The notes below the pieces were generated by a model, which worked only from the letters and a program-made list of their open reading frames with translations, ran no database searches and was not told where the DNA came from. A program made the translations under genes and the position numbers. From a bacterium (GTDB taxonomy: Bacteria > Vulcanimicrobiota > Vulcanimicrobiia > Vulcanimicrobiales > Vulcanimicrobiaceae), in contig JAJZED010000018.1 in the NCBI GenBank assembly GCA_021805775.1, positions 1-43,914 of the forward strand: a stretch of 43,914 nucleotides of DNA, given 5' to 3'. Positions 23,020 to 31,762 of this stretch are shown here, in pieces (the first letter of the stretch is position 1; each line of letters begins with the position of its first letter).

Positions 23020-24258
23020 TTACTCCTCGACGACCACCGTGCTGCCCGCGCCGGGCTCGACGGTGACGTCGCCGCCGCCGAGCGCACGCGCCGCCTCCCA
23101 TCCCGCCGCCGGTTCGCCTGCCGGGTAAAGAACGCGCTGCGCTCCGGTCGCGGCACCCGCGCGCGTCACTTGGAAGCCGAGATGCTCGAAGTGTAACGCC
23201 ATGTGCGCGCTGCCGTAGAGCGTTACGTGTACGCTTGAATGGGGCGGAAAATCGATGCCGAGGCTCGGGCTCGCCGCACCGAACGGCGCGAGGCGTCGGG
23301 CGATCTCTGCCGGGTCGAGCACGTCGTAATCGGCGCCGTCGAGGTAGCCCTCCGCGTTGATCCCCGGTACGCTTGCGGGAGCGAGCGTCATCGAATCTTC
23401 GATCGAACCGAGCGGGACTTGGAAGACCGGAGCGCCGGCCATCGCGATGCCTATTTGAATGAGACGTGCTTGCGGAAGATCGGTAGCAATATCGCCGTGG
23501 ATTGCTTTTACGAATCGAGGAATCAACGTTGCGGCGCGTGTCGGGTCGAGCAACGTATTGCGAAGGATTCCCAGCACTTGAACCTCCGCCTGCATGCGCT
23601 GGAAATCATTGATGCGGTAGGAGTTCCCGGCGATATTTTGCCGGACGCGGACGAAGGCCAGTGCCTCTTTCCCGTTCATGTGCTGTAGCCCGGGCCGGAA
23701 ATTCGCTCCGCTATGGCGCGGATCGTAGATGCGTTGTTTGACGTCGACCGTAATGCCGCCGACGAGATCGACCGCGCGTTCGAAACCTGAAAAATTCGCA
23801 GCAATATAACCATCGACGGGTAGGCCGGTGAGTTGCGCGACGGCTTTTGCAAGCTCTTGCGGGCCTTTCGGCGGGCTATCTTGATCGCCCATAAAAAAGA
23901 GCGTTTTGATCTTCGGTACCGGGTCGTTCCAACCGGGCTGCGCGAAGAGCGTATCGCGAGGGATCGTAATGGCGTAGATGCGGTGTGCGGCCGGGTCGAT
24001 CCGTGCGAGAAGAATAACGTCGGCTTGCCCTGCCGCGGTGCCTAGGCCGAGCGGATCGTTCGCGGCGACGCCGCGTGCGTTGTTGGCGATGATGAGAATA
24101 TCGATCGGTTGCGTGCCCAGCGTCAGGCGTGCGGCAACCCCGCCGGCAAAGCGCCGTGCGCCCTGCGAAAAGAAAATCGCAAATCCGAGAATGAACGCGA
24201 GAAGGGCGCAGGCGATGAGAATGCGCGCCACATTCGGGCGCACGCGTTGTCGTTTCAT
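23020..24258 (-). CDS. LytR-CpsA-Psr (LCP) family protein with LytR C-terminal domain
   Basis: LCP enzymes transfer polyprenyl-linked glycopolymers onto the cell wall. The N-terminus has one membrane span (ILIACALLAFILGFAIFF). The LCP domain (about 50-290) shows IDILIIANNARG, ADVILLARIDPAAHRIYAIT, the active-site Arg-Asp IPRDTLF, VDLVGGITVDV, FRPGLQHMNGKEALAFVRVR and RINDFQRMQAEVQVLGIL. A C-terminal LytR_C-like domain (about 320-405) follows. It has 412 residues. It lies 43 bases downstream of the membrane-protein gene at 24302-24988 and is probably in the same operon. Confidence 0.9.
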   Translation of the reverse strand: MKRQRVRPNVARILIACALLAFILGFAIFFSQGARRFAGGVAARLTLGTQPIDILIIANNARGVAANDPLGLGTAAGQADVILLARIDPAAHRIYAITIPRDTLFAQPGWNDPVPKIKTLFFMGDQDSPPKGPQELAKAVAQLTGLPVDGYIAANFSGFERAVDLVGGITVDVKQRIYDPRHSGANFRPGLQHMNGKEALAFVRVRQNIAGNSYRINDFQRMQAEVQVLGILRNTLLDPTRAATLIPRFVKAIHGDIATDLPQARLIQIGIAMAGAPVFQVPLGSIEDSMTLAPASVPGINAEGYLDGADYDVLDPAEIARRLAPFGAASPSLGIDFPPHSSVHVTLYGSAHMALHFEHLGFQVTRAGAATGAQRVLYPAGEPAAGWEAARALGGGDVTVEPGAGSTVVVEE

Positions 24259-24301
24259 TGGCGAGAGAATACTCCGAAGGGCGTCGTGCGATTGGGGAAA
24301 G

Positions 24302-24988
24302 TTACGAAATCACCCGAATCGGAGGAGCGCGCTTTCCGATAGAACCAAGAATGTGCTCGGGCAATGCCGCCGCGGCAACGGCGAAGGTGCGGCGGAGGGC
24401 GATCGCGAGCGGGGCGTTTCTTTCACGGCGCAGGCGTACTGTCGCTGCGAGCGCCGGTGCGCGACGCGCGAATTCACGGAGCGCGAGCGCGATGAGGAAA
24501 GCCGTGCAGGCCGAGAAGAGGGCGTGAACGGCGAGAGCGATAAGAATCGGCGCGCCCAGCCAGAGCGCTCCGCCGAGAAAATGCCCGTACACGACGCGTT
24601 GCTCGATGCTCTCGATCAGGAAGAGCAACACGAGTTGCAGGGTAAAGACGATCGGCAGTAGTCGCGCGAGCGGTCGGCGTAGCGGCTCGTCAAGCTGTAG
24701 GCGAATATAGGCCCGACGGAGGATTCCCAGCAGTTGGGCAACGAGGAAGAGGGCGCCGAAGAGCAGGGTCGGGGCAACGTCGGCCATGCTGCGGTCGGTA
24801 AAGCGGCCGCTTCCAAACCAGCCCGCGTTGGAGGCAAATTCGAGGCACGGGTCGGCGAGTGCGACAGCGAGCACCGCAACGGTGACGCAGAACGCGCGTT
24901 CCTGTCGCGAGAGAGCGGGGAAAATCGAGCTGGGCACCTCCGACCGCTTCGACGAGCGAGCCTGAAATCCGTCGTTGACATCGAACAT
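24302..24988 (-). CDS. Multi-spanning membrane protein, unknown, divergent from imuA
   Basis: The protein has about four to six hydrophobic segments (FCVTVAVLAVALADPCLEFA, TLLFGALFLVAQLLGIL, PIVFTLQLVLLFLIESI, LGAPILIALAVHALFSACTA) and a basic C-terminus (GSIGKRAPPIRV). The start is uncertain. ATG 24988 gives 228 residues but lies inside the LexA box shared with imuA. A longer frame to 25150 would run across imuA and looks non-coding. If ATG 24988 is right, this gene could also be leaderless and under LexA control. I do not recognise the family. It probably forms an operon with the LCP gene. Confidence 0.6.
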   Translation of the reverse strand: MFDVNDGFQARSSKRSEVPSSIFPALSRQERAFCVTVAVLAVALADPCLEFASNAGWFGSGRFTDRSMADVAPTLLFGALFLVAQLLGILRRAYIRLQLDEPLRRPLARLLPIVFTLQLVLLFLIESIEQRVVYGHFLGGALWLGAPILIALAVHALFSACTAFLIALALREFARRAPALAATVRLRRERNAPLAIALRRTFAVAAAALPEHILGSIGKRAPPIRVIS

Positions 24989-25003
24989 GTGTTCGATTAC
25001 GAT
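24975..25003 (+). promoter_or_regulatory. imuA promoter with LexA (SOS) box filling the spacer
   Basis: A -35 hexamer TTGACA (24975-24980), a 17-base spacer and a -10 hexamer TACGAT (24998-25003) form a strong sigma-70 promoter. The spacer contains ATCGAAC-ATGT-GTTCGAT (24980-24997 including one base of the -35), whose CGAAC-N4-GTTCG core is the LexA site type of Gram-positive and Actinobacteria-like lineages. LexA bound here would block polymerase completely. The predicted transcription start near 25010 is about two bases before the imuA ATG (25012), so imuA mRNA is probably leaderless. Confidence 0.88.
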
Positions 25004-25011
25004 AGCCTCCC

Positions 25012-25761
25012 ATGTTGCCCGTGCCTGCCCCCCAGAGGAACCGAGAGGCGGCGTTTCTCTCCCTGAAGGAACGTCTCGCCGCTGCGCGTCGGCCCGCCCC
25101 GCCGCAGGAACGGCGATTGCCCTGCGATCTCCCCGCACTCGATGCCGCAATCGACGGTGGACTGCCCGCCGGGCTCGTCACCCTCGAAGGCGCTCTGAGT
25201 TCGGGGCGGGGGGCAATCGCCTTTCGGGCGCTTGCGGCTGCGAGCCGGAACGCCTTCGTCGCTTTCCTCGACGATGGTGGTTGTTATCCGCCGGCGCTCG
25301 CGGAAGCCGGCGTGCTGTTGGAGCGTTTGTTGATCGTACCGGTACGCGAGGGAGGGGCGCTCGCCCGCGCGCTCGACACGCTGCTGCGTTCGCGCGTTTG
25401 CCGCGTCGTTTTCGTACGAGCGCGTGCCTGGAGCGCCGCGATCTGGGGGCGTTTCGCGCGGCTCGCACGCGAAACCGGCAGCACGCTCCTTGCATTGCTC
25501 GACGGCCCATTACAGGCCCCTGCGGGGCTACCCGTCTTGCGCTTGCGCTGTCGCGGCGAGCGGCTCGTCCTCTGCGGGCGCGGTAGCGTCGGCGGCGCGC
25601 TGCTCGGCTTCGCCTTCTCCGTCGAGCCGCTCGCGCGAACGCTTCCCTCGCGCACGCCGATTTCGTTGCAAGCGATGCTCTTGCGCGAAGCGGCGCCGTT
25701 ACGCGAACGGAGCCTGCGCTCGGCACGGGCGCCGCAACGAACGCTGCGGACACACGCGTAG
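25012..25761 (+). CDS. imuA: ImuA-like RecA-fold protein of the SOS mutasome
   Basis: ImuA is the RecA/SulA-like accessory protein that works with ImuB and DnaE2 in damage-induced mutagenesis. Features: LPCDLPALDAAIDGGLPAGL (the typical start of the RecA-like core), LVTLEGALSSGRGAIAFRAL at the Walker A position, where the usual GxxxxGK(T/S) lysine is missing, a Walker-B-like CRVVFVRARAW, and LRLRCRGERLVLCGRG. It has 249 residues. The start ATG 25012 has no ribosome site and fits a leaderless message. The last about 35 residues are Arg-rich. imuB follows after ten bases. Confidence 0.82.
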   Translation: MLPVPAPQRNREAAFLSLKERLAAARRPAPPQERRLPCDLPALDAAIDGGLPAGLVTLEGALSSGRGAIAFRALAAASRNAFVAFLDDGGCYPPALAEAGVLLERLLIVPVREGGALARALDTLLRSRVCRVVFVRARAWSAAIWGRFARLARETGSTLLALLDGPLQAPAGLPVLRLRCRGERLVLCGRGSVGGALLGFAFSVEPLARTLPSRTPISLQAMLLREAAPLRERSLRSARAPQRTLRTHA

Positions 25762-25771
25762 GCGGTATGCG

Positions 25772-27025
25772 ATGCTGCTCTGTGCGATCGTCGTAGGCGA
25801 GAATCTACAACAGCGTTGGGAAGCGATGCTCGATGCTCTCGATGCGGTGAGCCCGACGGTTGAAGACGCCGCGGTCGGCTCTGCCTATCTCGATATGCAC
25901 GGTATCGTCGGAGAGCCCGCGCAATGGCGCGCGCAAGTGCGGAGGGCGCTCGCTCCATTTGCCGTCGAGGTGCGCTGCGGGTGCTCCGAAGATGCGTTTT
26001 GCGCCGAAGTAGCGGCACGATATGCCGACGGTTGCGTCGTTCTCGCAGGCGAAGAAGCTGCGTTCCTCTCGCCTTTTCCGTTGAGCGCGCTCGATATCGA
26101 TCCGCGAACGATCGAACGCTTCGTACTGTTGGGAATCGAACGGATCGGAGAGCTTGCGGCGCTCCCGCATGGGCCCTTGCTTCGTCGCTTCGGTGCGCGG
26201 GCCGCATGCTGGCATCTGCGCGCCTGCGGTATGGAGCGGCGGCCGCTCGCACCACGCGCGTTTACACTGCCGATCGAAGCGAGCGCGTTAGGCGAAGGCG
26301 AGGCGCAGACGCAGGAGCAGTTGCTCTTCGCATTGCGGTTTTTGCTCGGAGAGATCTCTGAAAGCTGCGCGCTTCGCGGTCGTAGTGCCGGTGGTATTCG
26401 CGTTGAGTTTTTCTGTGACGATGCGAGCGAACGGAGCATCGAGCTGTTTTTTGCGCTCCCGACGGCAGAGGAACGAGCGATCTTCGACGTGCTTCGGGCG
26501 CGTTTGGAGCGGGAGCGTTTCGACGCAGCCGTCGTGGGAATGCGCGTTCGCGCGCTTCGCTTAGAAGAGGCCGGTAGCAGCCAGATGCTCTTCGTCCGCG
26601 AACGCGTTCAGCGACAAGATCTCGCCGTCGCCCTCGCTCGCCTCGAAGGGCTGCTCGGAGAACCGGTCCGACGCGCGCGTCTGCATCCGGCGCATAGGTT
26701 CGAAGAGCGCTTCTCCTTCGAGCGTTTTACGCCGGATTTCGCCGCCGTCGAAGATTCATGCATCTCGGCGCTCCCCGCTCTGCCGCTCCCGGCGCTGCAT
26801 CTCATCGCCGAGCGCGAAGTAGCAGTGGGGCTACGCGACGGAATTCCGGTTGCAATCGGGAACCCGCCGAGCGTGCTTTGCGAATGCGTGGGCCCTTGGC
26901 GTACGCAGGATGTCGCACGCGAACTGCCGCCTCGCGATGAATACGATATCGCGCTCGCCGATGGGCGTTGGTATCGCATCTTGCACCGCCAAACGCGTTG
27001 GTATCTCTGCGGCGTCTATGAATGA
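25772..27025 (+). CDS. imuB: ImuB-like catalytically inactive Y-family polymerase
   Basis: ImuB is a Y-family polymerase relative without catalytic acids that links DnaE2 to the sliding clamp. Family stretches: AAVGSAYLDMHGI, CSEDAFCAEVAARYADGCVV, EEAAFLSPFPLSALDIDP, RFVLLGIERIGELAALPHGP, and a C-terminal ALARLEGLLGEPVRRARL. A probable clamp-binding motif (SSQMLF) lies just before it. At 417 residues it lacks about 60 N-terminal residues found in usual ImuB. It opens almost directly at the SPxVE segment, so part of the palm is absent. Start ATG 25772; the frame is open further up but overlaps imuA. Its stop overlaps dnaE2 (ATGA). Confidence 0.85.
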   Translation: MLLCAIVVGENLQQRWEAMLDALDAVSPTVEDAAVGSAYLDMHGIVGEPAQWRAQVRRALAPFAVEVRCGCSEDAFCAEVAARYADGCVVLAGEEAAFLSPFPLSALDIDPRTIERFVLLGIERIGELAALPHGPLLRRFGARAACWHLRACGMERRPLAPRAFTLPIEASALGEGEAQTQEQLLFALRFLLGEISESCALRGRSAGGIRVEFFCDDASERSIELFFALPTAEERAIFDVLRARLERERFDAAVVGMRVRALRLEEAGSSQMLFVRERVQRQDLAVALARLEGLLGEPVRRARLHPAHRFEERFSFERFTPDFAAVEDSCISALPALPLPALHLIAEREVAVGLRDGIPVAIGNPPSVLCECVGPWRTQDVARELPPRDEYDIALADGRWYRILHRQTRWYLCGVYE

Positions 27026-30000
27026 GCGCGCGCTATGCGGAGTTGCACGCGCGCTCGAACTTTAGTTTTCTCGACGCCGGCTCGCACCCCGAAGAGCTCG
27101 TCGAACGCGCGGCCGAACTCGGAATCGAGGCGCTGGCGATCGCCGACGCCGACGGCTTGTACGGTGCGGTACGATTCGCGCGCCACGCTCGCGAACGTGC
27201 CTTGCCCGGTATCGTCGGAGCGCGCCTGCATCTGCCGGGCGGGATTCCTCTCGTGTTGCTCGTCACGGAGACCTGCGGCTACCATCGTCTCTGCGAATTG
27301 ATCTCCGGGGCGCAATTGCGCGGCAGCAAAGGCGCCCCGGAACTCGTGATTGCCGATCTCGAAGGCGATAACCGCGGCCTGATCGCGCTCGGCGGCGATC
27401 TTCGGTCGCCATTTGAAGCGCTGCGAAATTTTTTCTCCGACGCTTTTTATATCGAAATCGTTCGTCGCTTGTGCGAAAGCGATGCGCCGCGAAACGAGTC
27501 GCTCGTGGCAACGGCTCGTAAACTCTCCGTTCCTTATGTTGCGACCAACGATGTCGCGTACGCCCGCCGCGAAGACGCCGAGAGCGCTGCGATACTGCGT
27601 TGCATCAAACGTGGAGTGACGTTGGAAGAAGGCATCGCGCGCAACATTCTCGATCCCAATACCGAGGCGCACCTCAAGAGCCCGCGAACGATGGCGCGGC
27701 TCTTTGCCGAATATCCCGGTGCGATCGAACGGACGTTGGAGGTCGCCGCACGGGCGAGCTTTCGGCTCGAAACGTTGAGCGAACAGTTCCCGCTTTTCGC
27801 CGTTCCGACGGGATTCACGCGGCAGAGCTACCTGCGCGCGCTGACGATGGAAGGGGCGGCGCGTCGCTACGGTAGCCCGCTCTCGGTTGCGGTGGAGCGG
27901 CAGCTCGAATACGAATTGGGAATTATCGCCAAGCTCGATCTCGCCGGCTATTTTTTAATCGTGTGGGATATCGTCCGTGCGGCAAACGCGATGGGCGTAC
28001 TTTGCCAGGGGCGCGGATCGGCGGCAAACTCCGCAGTCTGTTATGCGTTGGGAATCACCGCAGTCGATCCGGTCGGAATGAATCTGCTCTTCGAGCGCTT
28101 TCTCTCCGAAGAGCGTAACGAGATTCCCGATATCGATATCGACTTCGCCCATCGCGACCGCGAGCGGATCATTCAATACGTCTACGAACGCTACGGGCGC
28201 GCGCACGCCGCGATGGCGGCCGAGGTGATAAGCTATCGTTCGCGCTCGGCGTTGCGGGACATCGGCAAAGCGTTGGGCGTGGCGCCCGAGCGGCTCGATG
28301 CACTTGCGATCGATCTCCACGGTGGGCGTTCCTACGGACGCGCAACGGTTCGCGAGACGGCGACGCCTTGCGAACGCTCCGCTGCCGAAGAACGGCTCTT
28401 TCGGCTCTGCGAGCGTATCGAAGGTTTTCCCCGACACTTGGGGATTCATTCCGGCGGTATGGTGCTTGCGCGCGATCCGCTGGTGCGCGTTGCACCGGTG
28501 GAATGGGCGACGATGCGCGATCGCAGCGTCATCCAGTGGGATAAAGACGATCTTGCCGCCCTCGGCCTGATCAAAATCGATCTCTTGGGGTTAGGAATGC
28601 TTTCGTTGCTCGACGAGGCTTTCGCGCTGCATCGGCGCTCGCGCCCGCACGAAACGCCGCTCTCGCTGGCGGCGATTCCGCCCGACGATGCAGCCACCTA
28701 TGCGATGCTCGAACGCGCCGACAGCATCGGGGTCTTTCAGATCGAATCGCGCGCGCAACAATCGATGCTGCCGCGCATGAAGCCGCGCTGTTTTTACGAT
28801 CTCGTCATGCAAGTGGCGATCATCCGTCCCGGCCCCATTCAGGGGCAGATGATTCACCCGTTTTTACGCAGGCGTGCAGGTTTGGAAGCGGTGGAGTACC
28901 CGCACCCGAAACTCCGTCCGGTGCTCGAACGGACGCTCGGCGTACCGCTCTTTCAAGAGCAAGGTATGCGCCTTGCAGTAGAAGCGGCGGGTTTCTCGGC
29001 GGGGGAAGCGGATCGTTTACGTAGAGCGATGGGGCACAAACGTTCGCGCGAGAAGATGCAAGCGTTACGGACGCAGTTGATCGAAGGAATGGAGCGCAAT
29101 GGTATCGAGCGCGCCGCGGCGGAGAAGCTCTTCGCGATGCTCGAGGGTTTCGCCGATTACGGATTTCCCGAATCGCATGCCGCGAGCTTTGCCTTGCTTG
29201 CTTATGCTTCCGCTTATCTCAAGTGCCGCTACCACGCGGAGTTCACTGCGGCGATTCTCAACGTGCAGCCGATGGGTTTCTATGCAACCGAAGTACTCGT
29301 CAACGATGCAAAGCGACATAGCGTCGTCGTCAAACCGATCGAGATCAACGCGAGCGAATGGTGGAGCTTCGTTGACGAAAGCGGCGCGGTGCGGCTCGGT
29401 TTTCATCTCGTACGCGATCTCGGCAGCGTGCAGCGCGAGCGCCTCGAAGCGGCGTTGAAGGCCGGCGCGTTCGTCGATATTCTCGATTTTGCGCGGCGTA
29501 CCGATCTCAGCCGCGAGGGGCTCGAGAGCCTCGCGGTTGCCGATGCATTCGCGCCGTGGTATCGCAGCCGCCGCGAGGCAATGTGGGCGTTGCGGGCGCT
29601 CGACGAACGCGAACGGCGCGGCGAACTCGGGCGGCTGATGGAGACGCAGGAGCCGACGGTAACGTTCGCACCGTTGAAACCGCGCGAGGAAACGGCGTTC
29701 GATCTCTGGTCGACCGGCGTCACGACGGGGCCGCAAGGCATCGCGCATTTGCGCGCCGGGCTCGATGCGCGCGGCGTGCTCTCGGCCGCGGTGCTCGCTC
29801 GGGCAAAGCACCGACAACGGGTGCGCGTCGGCGGTTTGGTGATTACGCGCCAGCGCCCCGGCACCGCGAAGGGTTTTGTCTTTTTAACGCTTGAGGACGA
29901 GACGGGTTTGGTCAACGTCATCGTGCGCCCCGATCTCTACGAACGGACGCGCCGCATCATCGCGACGAATGCGACCCTGATCGTTACGGGAACGCTGCAG

Positions 30001-30096
30001 AAGGAGAGCGGCTGCATCGACGTACTCGCTGCGGAGATCGAGCCGTTGGAGAGCGCGAAGATGCTCGCCGGCGTTCGCGCGCATAACTTCCATTGA
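27022..30096 (+). CDS. dnaE2: Error-prone DNA polymerase DnaE2 (ImuC)
   Basis: DnaE2 is the translesion C-family polymerase of the SOS mutasome. The PHP domain (about 1-200) starts AELHARSNFSFLDAGSHPEE. Two usual metal ligands are changed: His to Arg in LHARS, and His to Ala in ADADGLYG where families have TDHDGLYG. It therefore likely has no exonuclease activity. The palm has the catalytic aspartates in EIPDIDIDFAHRDRERI and GRGSAANSAVCYALGITAVD. Fingers include SRAQQSMLPRMKPRCFYDLV and AMGHKRSREKMQ. A C-terminal OB fold (RVRVGGLVITRQRPGTAKGF, VFLTLEDETGLVNVIV) ends the protein. It has 1024 residues, typical of DnaE2 and shorter than replicative DnaE1. Confidence 0.95.
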   Translation: MSARYAELHARSNFSFLDAGSHPEELVERAAELGIEALAIADADGLYGAVRFARHARERALPGIVGARLHLPGGIPLVLLVTETCGYHRLCELISGAQLRGSKGAPELVIADLEGDNRGLIALGGDLRSPFEALRNFFSDAFYIEIVRRLCESDAPRNESLVATARKLSVPYVATNDVAYARREDAESAAILRCIKRGVTLEEGIARNILDPNTEAHLKSPRTMARLFAEYPGAIERTLEVAARASFRLETLSEQFPLFAVPTGFTRQSYLRALTMEGAARRYGSPLSVAVERQLEYELGIIAKLDLAGYFLIVWDIVRAANAMGVLCQGRGSAANSAVCYALGITAVDPVGMNLLFERFLSEERNEIPDIDIDFAHRDRERIIQYVYERYGRAHAAMAAEVISYRSRSALRDIGKALGVAPERLDALAIDLHGGRSYGRATVRETATPCERSAAEERLFRLCERIEGFPRHLGIHSGGMVLARDPLVRVAPVEWATMRDRSVIQWDKDDLAALGLIKIDLLGLGMLSLLDEAFALHRRSRPHETPLSLAAIPPDDAATYAMLERADSIGVFQIESRAQQSMLPRMKPRCFYDLVMQVAIIRPGPIQGQMIHPFLRRRAGLEAVEYPHPKLRPVLERTLGVPLFQEQGMRLAVEAAGFSAGEADRLRRAMGHKRSREKMQALRTQLIEGMERNGIERAAAEKLFAMLEGFADYGFPESHAASFALLAYASAYLKCRYHAEFTAAILNVQPMGFYATEVLVNDAKRHSVVVKPIEINASEWWSFVDESGAVRLGFHLVRDLGSVQRERLEAALKAGAFVDILDFARRTDLSREGLESLAVADAFAPWYRSRREAMWALRALDERERRGELGRLMETQEPTVTFAPLKPREETAFDLWSTGVTTGPQGIAHLRAGLDARGVLSAAVLARAKHRQRVRVGGLVITRQRPGTAKGFVFLTLEDETGLVNVIVRPDLYERTRRIIATNATLIVTGTLQKESGCIDVLAAEIEPLESAKMLAGVRAHNFH

Positions 30097-30178
30097 GGTT
30101 CCAGCGCGAGCCTTCATCGACTTTTCCTCAAAAACACCGGAGTGCGGGCTAGAATCGAGCGTGGAGGAGCATCTCACC

Positions 30179-30832
30179 ATGTCACAACTCATAAACGAGA
30201 GCCTGCGGGACGACGTGCTCGCCGAGCTCGATCTCGACCCGCAACTCGACGCCCAGCATATCGGGGTCACCGCCGAAGACGGCGTCGTCACCCTAACCGG
30301 CGCGGTTTCCAGCTTTGCCGAAAAATGGGCGGCCGAAGAAGCTGCCAAGCGGGTGAAAGGCGTGAAAGCGGTCGCCGAGCGCCTGGAAGTCGATCTTCCG
30401 GCGATGCATATTCGCAACGACACCGACATCGCTCGCGAAGTTACGAATGCCCTCGCCTGGAACGTCACGCTTCCCGCCGATATTCGCGCGATCGTCGAAG
30501 ATGGGCACGTTACCCTGGAAGGTACCGTCGATTGGTACTATCAGCGCGAACGTGCAGCCGAGACGGTGCGCAACCTCCGCGGCGTTCGCGGGGTGACGAA
30601 CTACATCTCGCTACGCCCGCGCATTTCGCCGGAGAACGTCGAAGCGACGATCAAACGCGCCTTTCACCGGCAGGCACAGATCGATGCCGATAAGATCGAT
30701 ATCCGTGTCGTCGGTGGGAAGGTCGTTCTCAGCGGTAACGTCCACGGCTGGTTCGAACGGAGCGAAGCAGTGCAGGCCGCATGGTCGATTCCCGGCGTCA
30801 CCGAGGTAGAAAATAAGCTCGCACTCGTCTGA
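30179..30832 (+). CDS. Three-BON-domain protein
   Basis: Three BON domains follow each other at about residues 5-72, 80-147 and 152-217. Each has the pattern of a short helix, then (V/I)xxGxVxLxGxV and a final GV-x-(V/N) strand: VTAEDGVVTLTGAVSSFAEK, VEDGHVTLEGTVDWYYQRER and VVGGKVVLSGNVHGWFERSE. BON domains bind phospholipid surfaces. In OsmY-type proteins they protect the envelope under stress. No signal peptide is visible, so this one is probably cytoplasmic, as in the BON proteins of many soil bacteria. Start ATG 30179 has GGAGGAG at 30163-30169. The 82 bases before it separate it from dnaE2. Confidence 0.9.
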   Translation: MSQLINESLRDDVLAELDLDPQLDAQHIGVTAEDGVVTLTGAVSSFAEKWAAEEAAKRVKGVKAVAERLEVDLPAMHIRNDTDIAREVTNALAWNVTLPADIRAIVEDGHVTLEGTVDWYYQRERAAETVRNLRGVRGVTNYISLRPRISPENVEATIKRAFHRQAQIDADKIDIRVVGGKVVLSGNVHGWFERSEAVQAAWSIPGVTEVENKLALV

Positions 30833-30907
30833 CGACGGCGCAGCGCGAGCTTGCGTGCGGTAGGAGTCGCCGGCGGGAGGGGATACGAGCCGGCGGCCCC
30901 TGCCGCA

Positions 30908-31762
30908 TTATTGCGGGCGATCGTTATAGATGCGTTGCATGAACGGCGTTAGATAGGTGCCTCGCGGTAAACGATAGCCCGGCTGCGGGTACGGCACCGA
31001 CAAACGATGCGGATAAGGCCCGTGCGCGAGTTCGTCGTGGTCGCGCGGATAGCAGACCGGCCACGGAATCTCGCCTTTCTCGTTGCCCCCTTGTGAGAAC
31101 GAGGCGGCGTAGCGAACGTAATAGCAGCTGAGAGCGCCGCTAAACCAGTGTTCCAGGGGAAGAAGGTAGGCCTCGGCATAGTCGATGCGCGAGACGCCCC
31201 CGCTGTCGACGATGCTGCGATGGAAGGTCGATGGGTCGGGGGCGCTGGTTGCAAGCGAGAGCGGGGCGCGGTTTGCGTTGATTCGCGCGGCCTCGCGGGC
31301 GAGCTGTTCCTGCTGCCGCTCGACGAACTGTCGTGCGCTCTCGGGCGCGAATTTTGGCGGTGTACGGCCGTGCAAGGAGGGGCGCGGAATCGGTTGCGGT
31401 TGCCTGAGGCTCTGCGGTGCGGCGGCAGGCTCGCTCTGCTGGGCCTGCCGAGCCGGCTGCGCGCTCTGCCTCCGAGGGTGTTCCTGCGGAGCGGCCGGGC
31501 GGGGGACGATTTTCGGCGCGATGTGCCGGACCGTGGCGAGCGCCACCACCTGCGTCTGCTCCCGAGCCCGCTGCTCCCGGAGGAGGGCGACGACCACGTG
31601 CAGGACGAGTAGGAGGGCGAGCAAATGGACCGCGATTGCTCCGGCAATGGCGAGCGCGGCACGGCGGCGGCGGGCGGCCGGCAGATCCGCCGGTGTCGTC
31701 GGGCTCAAATAACTTCGGGGCACCGATGCAGAGTAACACCGCATCCATAGCGAAACCTTCAT
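30908..31762 (-). CDS. TonB-like single-span membrane protein, unknown
   Basis: A 284-residue protein with an N-terminal cytoplasmic stretch, one span (AALAIAGAIAVHLLALLLVL) and a long Pro/Gln/Ala/Arg-rich stalk (about 75-155), followed by a folded C-terminal part rich in Tyr, Pro and His (PHRLSVPYPQPGYRLPRG). The layout is that of TonB/TolA energy transducers or cell-wall anchored proteins, but I cannot see the TonB C-terminal motif. The C-terminal part contains two cysteines (SCYYVRY and PVCYPRD). Start ATG 31762 is six bases from the ATG of the divergent gene; ATG 31744 is an alternative. The 75-base gap to the BON gene holds nothing recognisable. Confidence 0.65.
   Translation of the reverse strand: MKVSLWMRCYSASVPRSYLSPTTPADLPAARRRRAALAIAGAIAVHLLALLLVLHVVVALLREQRAREQTQVVALATVRHIAPKIVPRPAAPQEHPRRQSAQPARQAQQSEPAAAPQSLRQPQPIPRPSLHGRTPPKFAPESARQFVERQQEQLAREAARINANRAPLSLATSAPDPSTFHRSIVDSGGVSRIDYAEAYLLPLEHWFSGALSCYYVRYAASFSQGGNEKGEIPWPVCYPRDHDELAHGPYPHRLSVPYPQPGYRLPRGTYLTPFMQRIYNDRPQ

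Noticed and set aside
24989-25150. Longer start of the membrane protein at 25150
   Set aside because: It would overlap imuA and cross the LexA-box promoter. The added residues are Arg-rich shadow sequence.
25424-25771. Upstream extension of imuB
   Set aside because: The frame is open but overlaps imuA, which is well supported, and the added residues do not resemble the missing Y-family N-terminus.
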